Part shown: positions 19,811 through 29,197 of the stretch, in pieces
How positions within the stretch are numbered: position 1 is the first letter of the stretch
How the letters are laid out: each line of letters starts with the position of its first letter
DNA from: Xanthostigma xanthostigma
Lineage: Eukaryota; Arthropoda; Insecta; Raphidioptera; Raphidiidae
DNA length: 64,000 nt
Direction: 5' to 3'
Assembly (NCBI GenBank): GCA_963575645.1
Contig: OY754468.1
Location: 6,262,001-6,326,000, forward strand
Position numbers and translations under genes: made by a program
Notes under the pieces: model-generated
Told to the model about the DNA's origin: nothing
Database searches by the model: none
What the model saw: only the letters and a program-made list of their open reading frames with translations

Positions 19811-20667
19811 ACGGGTGTCCCAAAATTTACGCAAGATTTGAATAGAAAACAGAGTTTTTCTTAAATAAATTTTAATTTCTTTATTGGAACATAATGTACA
19901 TAGTCTAGGGTTACATATGAAATAACACATCGGACATATGGCCTCCACGACTTTGCTGACAAATACTAACTCTTTTTTCAAAATTTTCTATCACCATTCC
20001 GCATAAATGTGGCTGAATTTCATTGATACAGCGTTAAATCTCTTCCTTCAATGCACGGGTGGTTAGAGGCTTGTTGGCATAGACCTGTGACTTCAAAAAA
20101 AAACCCATAGAAAAAAAATCCAGTGAGGTTAAATCAGATGATCTAGGGGGCCAATTCTGATCACCGAAATGAGAGAGTACACGACCAGGAAATGTCTCTT
20201 CAAGTAATTCAATAGTTTCACGGGATGTATGGCATGTGGCACCATTTTGTTGAAACCACATGTCGTCCACATCAATATTTTCTATTTTAGGAAGAAAGAA
20301 CTCTCTTATCATGTTGCGATATCGAACACCAGTAACAGTTACTGCTTGACCAGCCTCATTTTCAAAGAAGTATGGTCCAATGATGCCTCCAGCCCAAAAT
20401 TCGCACCAAACAGTGACACGTTGTGAATGCATCTTTTTTTCTCTCTAAATTTTTTAATGATTTCCTTCACAGTTGAAGAATTTAAAACAATATTACGACC
20501 ATATTTTGTGCGAAATTTGCGAATTGTGGCAGCAAAACTTTCACCATTTTTAAAATATTGTTCAACAATAAACTATTAGCTGAGAAACTGTCTTTTTTTT
20601 TGTTAGAAACACTTTACCTCACAAATGGCGGCAAATTCAAATTTTGCGTAAATTTTGAGACACTCTT
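19811..20667 (-). mobile_element. D41D mariner-family element, second defective copy
   Basis: Ends ACGGGTGTCCCAAAATTTACGC (left; 22 bases here read as ACGGGTGTCCC plus AAAATTTACGC) and its imperfect complement at 20645-20667 are flanked by TA. On the minus strand the helix-turn-helix region (FIVEQYFKNGESFAATIRKF) is followed, after a deletion, by the catalytic domain. Confidence 0.85.
20034..20432 (-). pseudogene. Mariner transposase catalytic domain, D41D, inactivated
   Basis: A frame of 132 codons contains VTVWCEFWAGGIIGPYFFE and then WFQQNGATCHT, where the second catalytic Asp has become Asn. SSDLTSLDFFSMGF follows, with 41 residues from the mutated position to the third Asp. The N-terminal half lies upstream in another frame. 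It is the same group as the element at 9679-12470 but a distinct lineage. Confidence 0.8.
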
Positions 20668-20722
20668 TATTTACATGTAAATAGGTTTCCTACAGACCAG
20701 CAGTTCAGACAAAAATGGCTTG

Positions 20723-21110
20723 ATGTCCTTGGTAGTACGAGCACCAAGGCAATTTTAAATAAAAGGCTTGATTTTTTTTAATATGAAGTTGGACTAAGTC
20801 TAAACCAATTCTGAAAATTTTAGGGGGGGTTGCCCGATTATTTAAATAAATAAATGACTTCAAAAGTAGGCATATTTAACATTGGCTTTATGGTAAAACG
20901 GTAGATGGATGATATGTTTTCATTGATTTCTCCAAAACTAGTCGGTGGAAATAAAAAAAAACTATTTAAATTAAAGTTAAAACCTTAATAAATTATTGAA
21001 AACAAAAAAGAACCGTTGTGCCCGACTAATTAAAAAGATTAAATATCTTCTTAATTAGTCGAGAACAACGGTTTTTTTTTGTTTTCAATAAAGGCCATAT
21101 AATAATTATC
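20723..21110. mobile_element. Foldback family G, copy 1
   Basis: It shares GTAGTACGAGCACCAAGGC, GGCTTGATTTTTTT, AACGGTAGATGGATG and AACCGTTGTGCCC with 30770-31262. It has a central palindrome (AACCGTTGTGCCC...GAACAACGGTT, 21010-21075). The outer right arm is missing in this copy. Confidence 0.65.
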
Positions 21111-21247
21111 TCGTAAACTACTTATTCAATTTAGGTACTTGAAATTTTCAAGGTATATTTTCGATACATCATGCTACAAGAAAATGCAAAAAAAGAAATC
21201 GATTTTTTCAAAATCTTGACTATCTCTAACCTTTTAAACAAAATCCT

Positions 21248-21368
21248 ATGCTATTTATGTAAAAAAAATGTTTTCATACGATATTCATTCAAAACTTATA
21301 AATACATATTTTTTTACAAGTTTTGAATGAATATCATATGAAAATATTTTTTTTACATAAATAGCATA
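21248..21368. repeat. Near-perfect ~48-bp-arm hairpin
   Basis: CTATTTATGTAAAAAAAATG ... TTCATTCAAAACTT is mirrored, after a ~19-bp loop, by AAGTTTTGAATGAA ... TTTTTTTTACATAAATAG. It is probably the centre of a foldback element. Confidence 0.7.
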
Positions 21369-21589
21369 CCTATATATTGTAAATAAATACAATAAAATTA
21401 ACAATTTTAATTTTTTATTACAAATAGCTGTGCCAAGATATTGAATGGCAACCAAATCAATTTTTCTTAATATATTATATTATCAAGTTCCAAATTTCAT
21501 TAGAAAACTCGATGGGTGAAGATCAAACCTAACTGGGATCGCAGACCAGCACTAGCTTAGTCTACTTACTTTTATCTCTACATGATGAA

Positions 21590-22068
21590 TAGTATATTGT
21601 GCGACTAGTGAGAGAAGGAGAAGATTCCATGAGCGTGGTAACACGCGAGTGGAATATTCTCCTTCGATCAATGGTCGCACATAATACTTTATTCAACTAG
21701 CACGAGTAATATGTAATCGGGGCCCTGATAAAAGAGGGAAAAATAATAAATCACTTCATTGATTAACGTACCCACCGCTCTCGATGCACACAAGATGGCC
21801 CTGACTTTCGCTGAATTGCGATGCTGTTTTCATATATACAAATCGCTACCGCGTTCCTATTAGTCCAGAAACTATGCAGTAATAAATCATTACCGTACAG
21901 TTTCGGCTCGCTACCGCGTTCCTATTGGTTCAGAAACTATTCAGTTATACATTATCGTACAGTTTCGGCTCATTATTAGCATTCTACGCGTCAACATGAA
22001 GTAATTTATTATTTCTCCCGAATTTAGCAGGGCCCCGAAATTATATATTACTCACGCGTGCTGAATAA
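21590..22068. mobile_element. Insertion with ~85-bp inverted ends and internal tandem repeat
   Basis: It sits between CTACATGATGA and AACCATATTATG, which are nearly adjacent in block copy 1 (16520-16545). Arms 21688-21775 and 21985-22068 share TTATTCAACTAGCACG and CGGGGCCCTG in inverted form. Inside, a ~63-bp unit (CTACCGCGTTCCTATT ... CAGTTTCGGCT) is repeated twice (21845-21970). A further hairpin (GTGCGAC ... GTCGCAC) is at 21598-21672. Confidence 0.7.
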
Positions 22069-22231
22069 ACCATATTATGTAACCATATAAACGAAATGAG
22101 GATATAACATTTATTACTAACCGTTACCCTCATCACGACACGCATTAACAGAAATTTTATTTTATTTATAAAAATGTGTCAAATGTCAATATTTTTTAAA
22201 TTGAAATAGTCCTGTCGCCCTATTCTGCTGG
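22064..22231 (-). mobile_element. Family F fragment fused to the 3' end of antifreeze-like gene 2
   Basis: From the minus-strand CCAGCAGAATAGGGCGACAG through ATATTGACATTTGACA, AAATAAAATTTCTG and GGTTACATAATATGG, this follows family F for ~165 bp. It holds the gene's last three codons plus stop (22220-22231). It also holds overlapping AATAAA signals at 22156-22166, about 55-60 nt past the stop. Confidence 0.75.
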
Positions 22232-22672
22232 GACTGTGTCATACACATATTGGTTTTCGACAACTTCGCGATGTTTCGGACATCCTGTTGAATAGATGCA
22301 GGTCGTAGCTTTGTAGCAATTGGTTGATTCAATGCATGTTGCGGCTTCAAAACAGTCTAACGAGCTGATGCAAGTCACAGCCTTATGACAGTTTGATGAG
22401 CTTGCACATGTCCTAGCTGTAATACAGCCTTCTGAACTTCTACATGTCCTAGCAGCAGTACAGCCATCTGAACTTATACATGTTTCTGCTCTGACACAAT
22501 TTTGAGAAGCGGTACACTTTTTTGCATTTATACAGTTGGCACATCCAATACATTCTGTTGTACAAGTGGGGCAAGAGGAACCTGTGCACTGACAATAACA
22601 CTGGGTACACAAACACAGAACTATAACTGCGATTACCAGCCATTTTTTTGTCAAAGAATTTCCACCAAACAT
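22220..22672 (-). CDS. Antifreeze-like cysteine-rich repeat protein, gene 2
   Basis: This intact intronless frame of 150 residues is paralogous to 18416-18832, with the same 27-residue signal peptide ending CYC. The mature part (~123 residues) has cysteines every six residues. It has one more 12-residue coil than gene 1, in the [12 protein letters not shown] area. The ice-face triplets read KCT, TCI, TCR, TCA, TCI, TCI, TCI. The first Thr of the family's Thr-Cys-Thr motif is kept in six of seven coils while the second is replaced, mostly by Ile. The tail ends VYDTVPAE, and its final residues and stop lie in family F sequence. In the known family these proteins are secreted to hemolymph and lower the freezing point. 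Whether this version binds ice is open. Confidence 0.9.
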   Translation of the reverse strand: MFGGNSLTKKWLVIAVIVLCLCTQCYCQCTGSSCPTCTTECIGCANCINAKKCTASQNCVRAETCISSDGCTAARTCRSSEGCITARTCASSSNCHKAVTCISSLDCFEAATCIESTNCYKATTCIYSTGCPKHREVVENQYVYDTVPAE

Positions 22673-22709
22673 TTTGAATGACGTTATTTGTCTCGCTGTT
22701 TACTTCGAA

Positions 22710-22745
22710 CGACTGCTGCATTCGGCTCAGCTCTCTAAAAATATA
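22710..22745 (-). promoter_or_regulatory. TATA/initiator core promoter of antifreeze-like gene 2
   Basis: TATATTTTTA (22736-22745) and GCAGTCG (22710-22716) on the minus strand are at the same spacing and with the same sequence as in gene 1. Near-identity of the promoter runs ~135 bp upstream of the ATG, then breaks. Confidence 0.65.
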
Positions 22746-22958
22746 ATACCACAAACAAGGGATAACTTATCACCGAGGATAACAGTCACCTTTGGCTTCA
22801 CAGAAATTTAACATTTGATAATTTTACATTATATTGATAATCGTAGCACATTGTGTTATATTTTCACGAACAATTTCGAGCTCTCCTCGACCCCCTCTAT
22901 CTCTGAGGCTATTTACAGAACTTATTTTATTTTCAGGTGAGTTAAGGTTACTAGATAT

Positions 22959-23786
22959 TAGGGAATGCAATCCCGCAAGATAATTTCAATCCCGGTATTT
23001 GCGGGACTGAACCATCTTAGTCCCGCTGGAGCCAGGTATTTGCGGGATCCAGCAGGGTGGACTTAGACTTCTGAATTCAATTGTAATAAAGACCTATTAG
23101 ACCTCATTTTTATGGTTTTAATTTTAACCTATATTAAGCAAGTTTTTGATACATATTAAATGGTTTATTAATGCTTTTAGACATAAAGATTAAGACATAA
23201 AATTGATCAAAAAAATGTGTTACTGTATATGCTGCCATCGGGGCAGCCGGTTTTCTTTGACTTCTGCAAGATTAGGCTCCAAAAGGGCGCTGGGTGAGTC
23301 GCCCATAAGGAAATAACCAAAGGCGTTCAAGTCAGATGGATTGTCGGATATTGGAGTTATGGGTCACGAATTCAAACAAGCTTCAATTTGATTTAGGAGG
23401 AAACGTAAACAACGATTTTTTTACTCGACGTAAATAATACTTATACAACTCTTTATAGCCGCCTCCCACAGAAGTGGGGTGCGCGAGACGGAATAAAATG
23501 CCAGGAAATTAAACTATCAGATATAAAGTTTAACATTTTTTAATTGACTTATTTGTTTGAAAAATTGTTTTTCTAATTTTATAAGCTTACGATTAGCGCC
23601 AATCAAATATCGCTAGCTTGCCAAATGCCAGTCCACGTGCCGCCGCACGTCGGGTAACGCGTATGAACCATACTTCTTTGTAATCCCGCCAGTCCAGCGG
23701 GGTCCCACAAAATTTTCGACCGAGATTAGTCCCGCTAAATGTATGCGGGATCCCGTTATTTCGGGATCCCGGATTGCATTCCCATA
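22959..23786. mobile_element. hAT-like element with TAGGGAATGCAATCCCG ends
   Basis: Left TAGGGAATGCAATCCCG and right CGGATTGCATTCCCATA are inverted, with one extra base on the right. Subterminal GCGGGA/TCCCGC motifs are repeated. The termini resemble the hAT element at 29198-29890. No matching 8-bp duplication is visible (CTAGATAT against AAGAAGCA), perhaps because of the right-end change. It contains a transposase remnant of another type at ~23240-23400. Confidence 0.65.
23240..23400 (-). pseudogene. Decayed mariner/IS630-type transposase fragment
   Basis: On the minus strand a short stretch reads PSDLNAFGYFLMGD followed by LLEPNLAEVKENRLPRW. It resembles the SPDLNPxDYFLWG third-Asp motif and following helix of mariner/IS630 transposases. 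It is too short to assign further. Confidence 0.4.
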
Positions 23787-23808
23787 AAGAAGCAGTATTC
23801 TAAATTTC

Positions 23809-23890
23809 ATACGCCCAGGTGGACTAGATTCCAAGATATGGGTGTTTATAAATTTTATAAACACCCATATCTTGGAAACTAGTCCATCTG
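23809..23890. repeat. Hairpin 1 of a tandem pair
   Basis: CATACGCCCAGGTGGACTAG with CCAAGATATGGGTGTTTATA is mirrored by TATAAACACCCATATCTTGG and CTAGTCCATCTGGGTGTATG. Arms are ~40 bp with few mismatches and almost no loop. Confidence 0.85.
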
Positions 23891-23897
23891 GGTGTAT

Positions 23898-23937
23898 GAA
23901 TGCCCAAAATCGTGATTTAATCACGATTTTGGGCATT
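23898..23937. repeat. Hairpin 2 of a tandem pair (perfect ~20-bp arms)
   Basis: ATGCCCAAAATCGTGATT and AATCACGATTTTGGGCAT form a loop-free palindrome eight bases after hairpin 1. Confidence 0.9.
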
Positions 23938-24411
23938 CTCTGTCTGACTGACTGACATATATCATCATAAAGTAGTTCGCTTTGGTTTTTTCTGCAACCT
24001 TCACCTCAAAGCAAAATGTTCAAGCCTAAAATCCTATATGGTTGAAGGCTAGGAGTTGAAGCTAAGATTGAAACTAGAGATGAAGCTGGGACTGGATATT
24101 AGGGGTTGGAGTCAAGGGTTGAGGGCTGGGAAGTTGTTGAATGTTAGAGGCTGAACGGGACTAGGCGGCTCGCGGTCGTTGGCTAGCAAGGTTACGTGTG
24201 ACGTCAATGGTGGGGGTAAAAACATGGAATTACAGACTTGAAAAATTTTGCTTGGAGGCTGCAGAGAGGCCAAAATAACCTACTTCATAAATCACTAGCG
24301 TCTAGTTGAATCTGGGAAGTCCGTCAGTCCATAGCATATTGTCGGTGCTGGGATCGCGTGTGATATAATGAATTATGATATATAAATATGATATAATGAA
24401 ATCTTCATATA

Positions 24412-24686
24412 CAGGGGATATTCAAAAAGTTCACAATGCCTAAATGAAAGTTGTTCAACTTGTTGTAATGCATTTTTCAGTCACAAAAATTCCTCCTAAG
24501 GGGGTGCTCCCGTGGGGATTAACTTTGAAATTTTAAATGGCAACCGCATTTTTTTATTCGGGCAAAAAAGACATCTTTTGTCTCAAACTTTTTTTTTGTT
24601 CAACAACTTTCATTCGCAACATTTTTCAAATAAACTTAATCTCACTGAGATATTCAAGCGTTGCGGGACTTTTTGAACATCCACTA
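24412..24686. mobile_element. TA-flanked short element (GGATATTCAAAAAGTTC ends)
   Basis: Left CAGGGGATATTCAAAAAGT and right ACTTTTTGAACATCCACTA are inverted over ~30 bp. TA is present on both sides. It is Tc1/mariner-type and non-coding. Confidence 0.7.
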
Positions 24687-24689
24687 TAG

Positions 24690-25105
24690 AAATATCGTGT
24701 CACGATGTTCGTCCAAGCTAATCTCCGATACCACTGGACCGATTTTAACGAAATTTCGTAAATACTTATGTCTTGCTTGATCCAACTTACGCTATAAGAT
24801 AGTTTTTATTAAATATTCTGTACAAAATTACGTTGTTTTCTCAAAAAAACTGGTTTAGTAACATGCAACGACATCTGATAGAATTCGTTTAAAGCTATTA
24901 GTACAGAAGCAAACAAAAATGAATGTTTTAGTACCAAGTAGCAACATCTGTTAGAATTTGCTTAAAGCTATTAAGTTCAGACGCAAATCTGATAGAATTT
25001 GCTCAAAGCTATTATATAGTTCAGACGCCGGGCCGCAAACGAAATACATTTTGCAGAATTATATCTATCGCACCCGAGTGAAGCTGGAACGGACCTATGG
25101 TATAT
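24690..25105 (-). repeat. Retroelement 3' tail, group B
   Basis: On the minus strand this reads from GGTCCGTTCCAGCTTCACTC to GTGACACGATATTTC. Its relatives are at 33762-34165 and 44203-44640. Internal phrases such as 'atctgatagaatttgctcaaagctatta' are repeated three times. Confidence 0.6.
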
Positions 25106-25252
25106 ATAATTTTAAGTAGAATAAGTAAGAATATAATTGCAAAAAGTACTAAAATCGCACTAAACACATAAATGTGAAAAAAAGGCGATAAAAAGACGGA
25201 AAATTTCTTGTCCTAGTCCATTTATTCTTAAAGTATTAATCGGAAAAATCTA

Positions 25253-25578
25253 TACTAATATATAAAGCTAAAGAATTTGTTTGTTTGTTTGTTTGGTTGA
25301 ACGGGCTAATCTCAGAAACTACTGGTTTATCGAGGAGGCTATAGTCTATATAATATCACGCTACGACCAATAGGAGCGGAGCATTAATAAAAAATGTTGC
25401 AAAATATAACTCAAAATTTGTCCGTCCGACAAAAACTTTTGAACGGTAACTTCGATCATCATGAAATTTGGACACAAGATTCATCTCGGTAAACTTAAAG
25501 ATAAACGTGCGTACTCATGCCCCTCCCCCCATTCGTTCTTTTGTATCCAGGTGAAACCGGGCGGGGCCGTTAGTCTTA
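25253..25578 (-). repeat. Retroelement 3' tail, group A
   Basis: The reverse complement ends CTTTATATATTAGTATAGAT and starts with CGGCCCCGCCCGGTTTCACC. It matches 16640-16958 and 37902-38490. Confidence 0.65.
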
Positions 25579-25817
25579 TATAAATGTTTTTGTCATTTCA
25601 TGCCACGGAAATTGGTTAAAAAACGATTGGCAAGTAAGACGATCACGTGACTTCACTGACTGAACAGATCTGCGTAATATAAAGCGAAACACTTCGCGCA
25701 TTTTGTATGTAAGTAGGTATAGAAAATATAGAAAGAAAAAAAAATACAGACACTCTATTAAAACACGGGTCGCGTGCAGATATTAATAATTTATTATACA
25801 CAACTGATATTTTTCCA

Positions 25818-26455
25818 ATTTAATCATTCCAACCCCCAATTGAGGAATGGAAGGTACTAGTTTAGGTCAAAAGTCACTTTTCAAAATATTAAAATATTTT
25901 TTCGATTTGAGTTCCCCCGAATTCAAAAAACACATTATTGTTTATCTATGAGCACGATACAGGTGAACGGGTTGAAACCAAACTTTGGGAGGATATTTGG
26001 TATCGTATGCAAATATGAAGAGCCCTATTGTTTTTGGGGAAAATCGCCGTATGCGCAGAAAAGATATATGCTATAACGGTGTTTTTTTATATGATAATGA
26101 TATACTTTTCATAACGGCTTATTATTCTATTTATTTTTTCAACAAAGTTTTGTTAAAACAATGTTTTCTAAGCTTTATAGTTTCGGATATATTTTGAAAA
26201 TTTAAAAAATCAGCTGTTCTTTTGTTTTATGAATCTGTCAGAAATAAGCAAGTTAAGCATGCTTTGATTAATTTTTAGATGACGTGGAACATATTATGTA
26301 GATGGCAACGAATAGCAAATATATTGAATACTAGCCATTACCCACGTCACCTCACGCAATATCAGAAATTTTATATTCATAATTATACTATATCAAATGT
26401 CAATATTTTTGAAGTTGGAACGGTCCCGTCGCTCAATTGGCTGGATTTTTTTTAT
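25818..26455 (-). mobile_element. Family F element, fairly complete copy
   Basis: The right terminus (read on minus) is AAAAAAATCCAGCCAATTG followed by GCGACGGGACCGTTCC. The other end contains ATTCCAACCCCCAATTGAGG. The interior includes GACGTGGAACATATTATGT, AAGCATGCTTTGATTAATTT, CAGCTGTTCTTTTG and one copy of the GCGCATACGGCG-containing unit. No ORF is supported. Confidence 0.7.
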
Positions 26456-26752
26456 AATAAAATTTACCTACATAGAAATGTTTGACCTATTTCTGAGTAG
26501 TGCGGCAAATAGAACGCTAACTAACTAGGCTACTGCATTTTAGTCGATGTTCCGTTAAGAAGGCGGATTGTTCATTTTACAAATAGGAACACACACACTA
26601 CATAGCGCATGAATAGAGTGTAAGGGAGGTCTTTGGTCCACATTTTCTAACTTATCGATCTGCAGCGTCGCCAATATCCTTCCGACTCGCAAGATGACGT
26701 CTTTGTACCCTCGCGCGTGCACCTCATTCGTACCAAGTTCGTGTACAGTAGT

Positions 26753-27345
26753 GATGTGTCCACATGACTCTTTATTGGGAGCTGGCTCCGTGCGCTCCGC
26801 TCACTAAAAAGAGTCGCTCAGAGCGAGTCGTTCAAAGGAGCGACACTAGACAGTACGCACTACACAAGAGTGCAGACTGCAGAGGTGTGAACTGTCATCA
26901 TACATGCTCAGGAGTTACGTAGCATTGCACAGCACAATACACACACTCAGCTCTGAGCTCATTTTCATATGACTTTGATCTTATATTCGCATTTCGAATA
27001 AACTATAAAGCTTAACAATAATAATGTTTATTTTTACAATATTATATCTTTGTCAACGACGTCAATGTGAATGATTTAAGTCACTGTAAGCTTAGTACTA
27101 TTACACATACAATGTGTTATTCAACATTAAATGACTCAGCAAAGATAACTCCGTACGTGCAAAATTCACTAGTGCCTCTGTGGCCTGCGCTGTGTGCGCT
27201 CTGTAAATGTGTGAATGCAACAGTACAGAATAGCTCAGCACAGAGCAATGGCGCTCGGAGTGAGTCATTCACAAAAAAAGACCGACTCGCTTCGTTCCGA
27301 GAAGGGAGTCGTTCATTATGAACGACTCGCTTCGTTATTCGCGTC
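26753..27345. mobile_element. hAT-type element with TAGTGATGTGTC ends, copy 2
   Basis: It is collinear with 15093-15706, including GAGCTGGCTCCG, GCAGACTGCAGAGGTGTGA and CACTCAGCTCTGAGCTC. The right end is degraded (TCGCGTCACTGA) and I cannot see a matching octamer. Confidence 0.75.
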
Positions 27346-27384
27346 ACTGAACTACACTCAGGCAAATAGGTATTTGACACTATG

Positions 27385-27640
27385 AAAAAAATTCCAGCTA
27401 ATTGGGCGACAGAACCAATCCAACTTATAAATATTGACATTTGATATAGTAAGTATAATAAAGAAAATAAAATTTCTAATATCGCGTGACGTGACGCGGC
27501 TAATGACTAGTATTCAATATGATATTTGCTATTCGTTGCCATGGTTACCTACATAATATGTTCCACGTCATTTATTAAAGCATGCTTAACTAGTTTATTT
27601 TCGACAGATCTACAAAACAAAACAACAGCTGTTTTTTTTT
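27385..27640 (+). mobile_element. Family F fragment
   Basis: It starts AAAAAAATTCCAGCTAATTG and runs through TTGACATTTGATATAG, CGTGACGTGACGCGG, CGTTGCCATGGTTACC and GTTCCACGTCA to AACAACAGCTG, collinear with the other family F copies. Confidence 0.7.
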
Positions 27641-27699
27641 ATTTTCAAAACTATTCCTAGCCCGTATTAGGAGATACCTCCGGTTGATTCTGGTGAGCA

Positions 27700-28120
27700 C
27701 CCGTTTAAAATGTTTACGCGCCGCCACTGTATAGGGGTGCAGGCAGTGTGGTAGTTCACTGCATGCGTACGATGTAATGTGTAAGGCAGGCAGCAAACAG
27801 GCGTCTGTCTAGCGCCGCGACGCCCGGCCGGCGCCATCAGGTCTGCGTGTTGTCTCTCTATGTGCCGTGCGTTCTCTCACTCCCCTTTACCTCCACCGTC
27901 TACATACAGTAGGAGCACCACAACGACTGAATTTGGAAGGGGTCGGGTCATGGGCTCGCCTGTACAAAAAAGACGATGCTATGCCGCAATTCTATAAATA
28001 TTAGATTCCAGTTGTGATAAATAGTGAATCAAAACAATGTGAATTGACTGATGTTAGTGAATTTTTTGTTACAAACCCACAATGCTATGTAAGATTTTGT
28101 TAATATTGTTGCATGCCCTC
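27700..28120. other. GC-richer unique stretch
   Basis: It contains CGCCGCGACGCCCGGCCGG and other CpG-rich patches, unlike its surroundings. I see no open frame with coding character, no splice-bounded exon and no repeat partner in the window. A C17 tract closes it at ~28118-28134. Confidence 0.3.
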
Positions 28121-28133
28121 CCCCCCCCCCCCC

Positions 28134-28680
28134 CCTGTTGGGACGACATGGGTTCTGTAGAATCTTCTAGCAACAACAACAATGGAAAGCAGGTAAAAGA
28201 ACCCGACCTTCAGAGAATCGTCTGGAGAATGTAATGCAGGTAAAGAGAGGTTCTCGGCCCTTTTTAAAGTTTCGATGTTGTGGGTATCGAAGCTATAAAA
28301 GGCACTAAGTTAGTGAAGATAGTAAGAGAGAGAGTTACGTTTCGTATATTGGAAGTTGAGAGGGAGATATAAGTTAGTGAGTGCGACAAAGACGGAGCAT
28401 TAAGTTGAGAGGGAGATATAAGTTAGTGAGTGCGACAAAGACGGAGCATCGTAAACAACTATTTGACGTTTAAAATGAAAACAATTGCTTTTGTATCAAA
28501 AATACATTTCAACGAATTTTGCTGCATTTTGTAACGGGAAATAATGTAAATTAGTTAATAAATCCTTTTAAGTATTATAAATTATGCTAATATATATATT
28601 TACATATTTTGCCTATTAATTAAACAAAAATTATATTTTAAACATTTCGTCTTTGTAGATATGTGCTAGAGAGTGAGGTT
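28134..28680 (+). mobile_element. Possible solo LTR or retroelement leader
   Basis: It starts TGTTGGGACGACATGG and has a TATA-like GCTATAAAAGGCAC at ~28291-28304 and AATAAA at ~28558. It contains a directly repeated ~54-bp unit (GTTGAGAGGGAGATATAAG..., 28346-28450) also found inverted at ~41995-42055. I cannot define a matching 3' CA end or target duplication. Confidence 0.3.
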
Positions 28681-29197
28681 ATATTGTGTTCGATAAACTT
28701 TGAGACAAACTGATTTGTTTATGAATTTTACATGAGCAAATTTGAGGTATTTACGTATTATTCTTAATAAATATATTTAAAATAATTATGGCAGGAAGTA
28801 TAGTTTTACTTCAGTCGTGTGGTCTAAAGCACACTCGCTTTTTTTATTGTTCTGACTGTATAGTCCGCTCTCCCTATACCCCACGGTGAGCTTACATTCA
28901 TGTAGTGTACGACGCGGTTTAACCCCGTCCTACTTTCAACGTCCCACTGGCGCCTCCATAACTACGTCGGATCGTCCCAGATGCCGCCGTTCTTATAACG
29001 CAATACAATGTTACTGGTCACTACTAAAGCGCTATCTAACAGCACATTGTGACGACAGAACAAACAAAATTAAGGGCGTCGTATAGTGTGCCAGGTCAAA
29101 AAATTCCGACCAATTGGGCGACGGGACCATTCCAACTCCAAAAGTATTGACATTTGATAGAGTGTAATAAAGAAAATAAAATTTCTGATATCATGAC

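Larger units (their letters stand above)
21545..22880. repeat. Segmental duplication block, copy 2 (antifreeze-like locus)
   Basis: It aligns with 16485-19640, in the same orientation, about 3.8 kb away measured gene to gene. It lacks the insertions at 16640-18374 and 19003-19618 but carries its own at 21590-22068. Confidence 0.75.

Noticed and set aside
28134-28680. Confident LTR retrotransposon
   Set aside because: A TATA box and AATAAA are present, but no matching 3' terminus, target duplication, primer-binding site or gag/pol was found; listed only as a low-confidence repeat.
28886-29086. Host exon at 28.9-29.1 kb
   Set aside because: An open, GC-richer stretch exists but has no acceptable acceptor and donor pair and no recognisable protein pattern.
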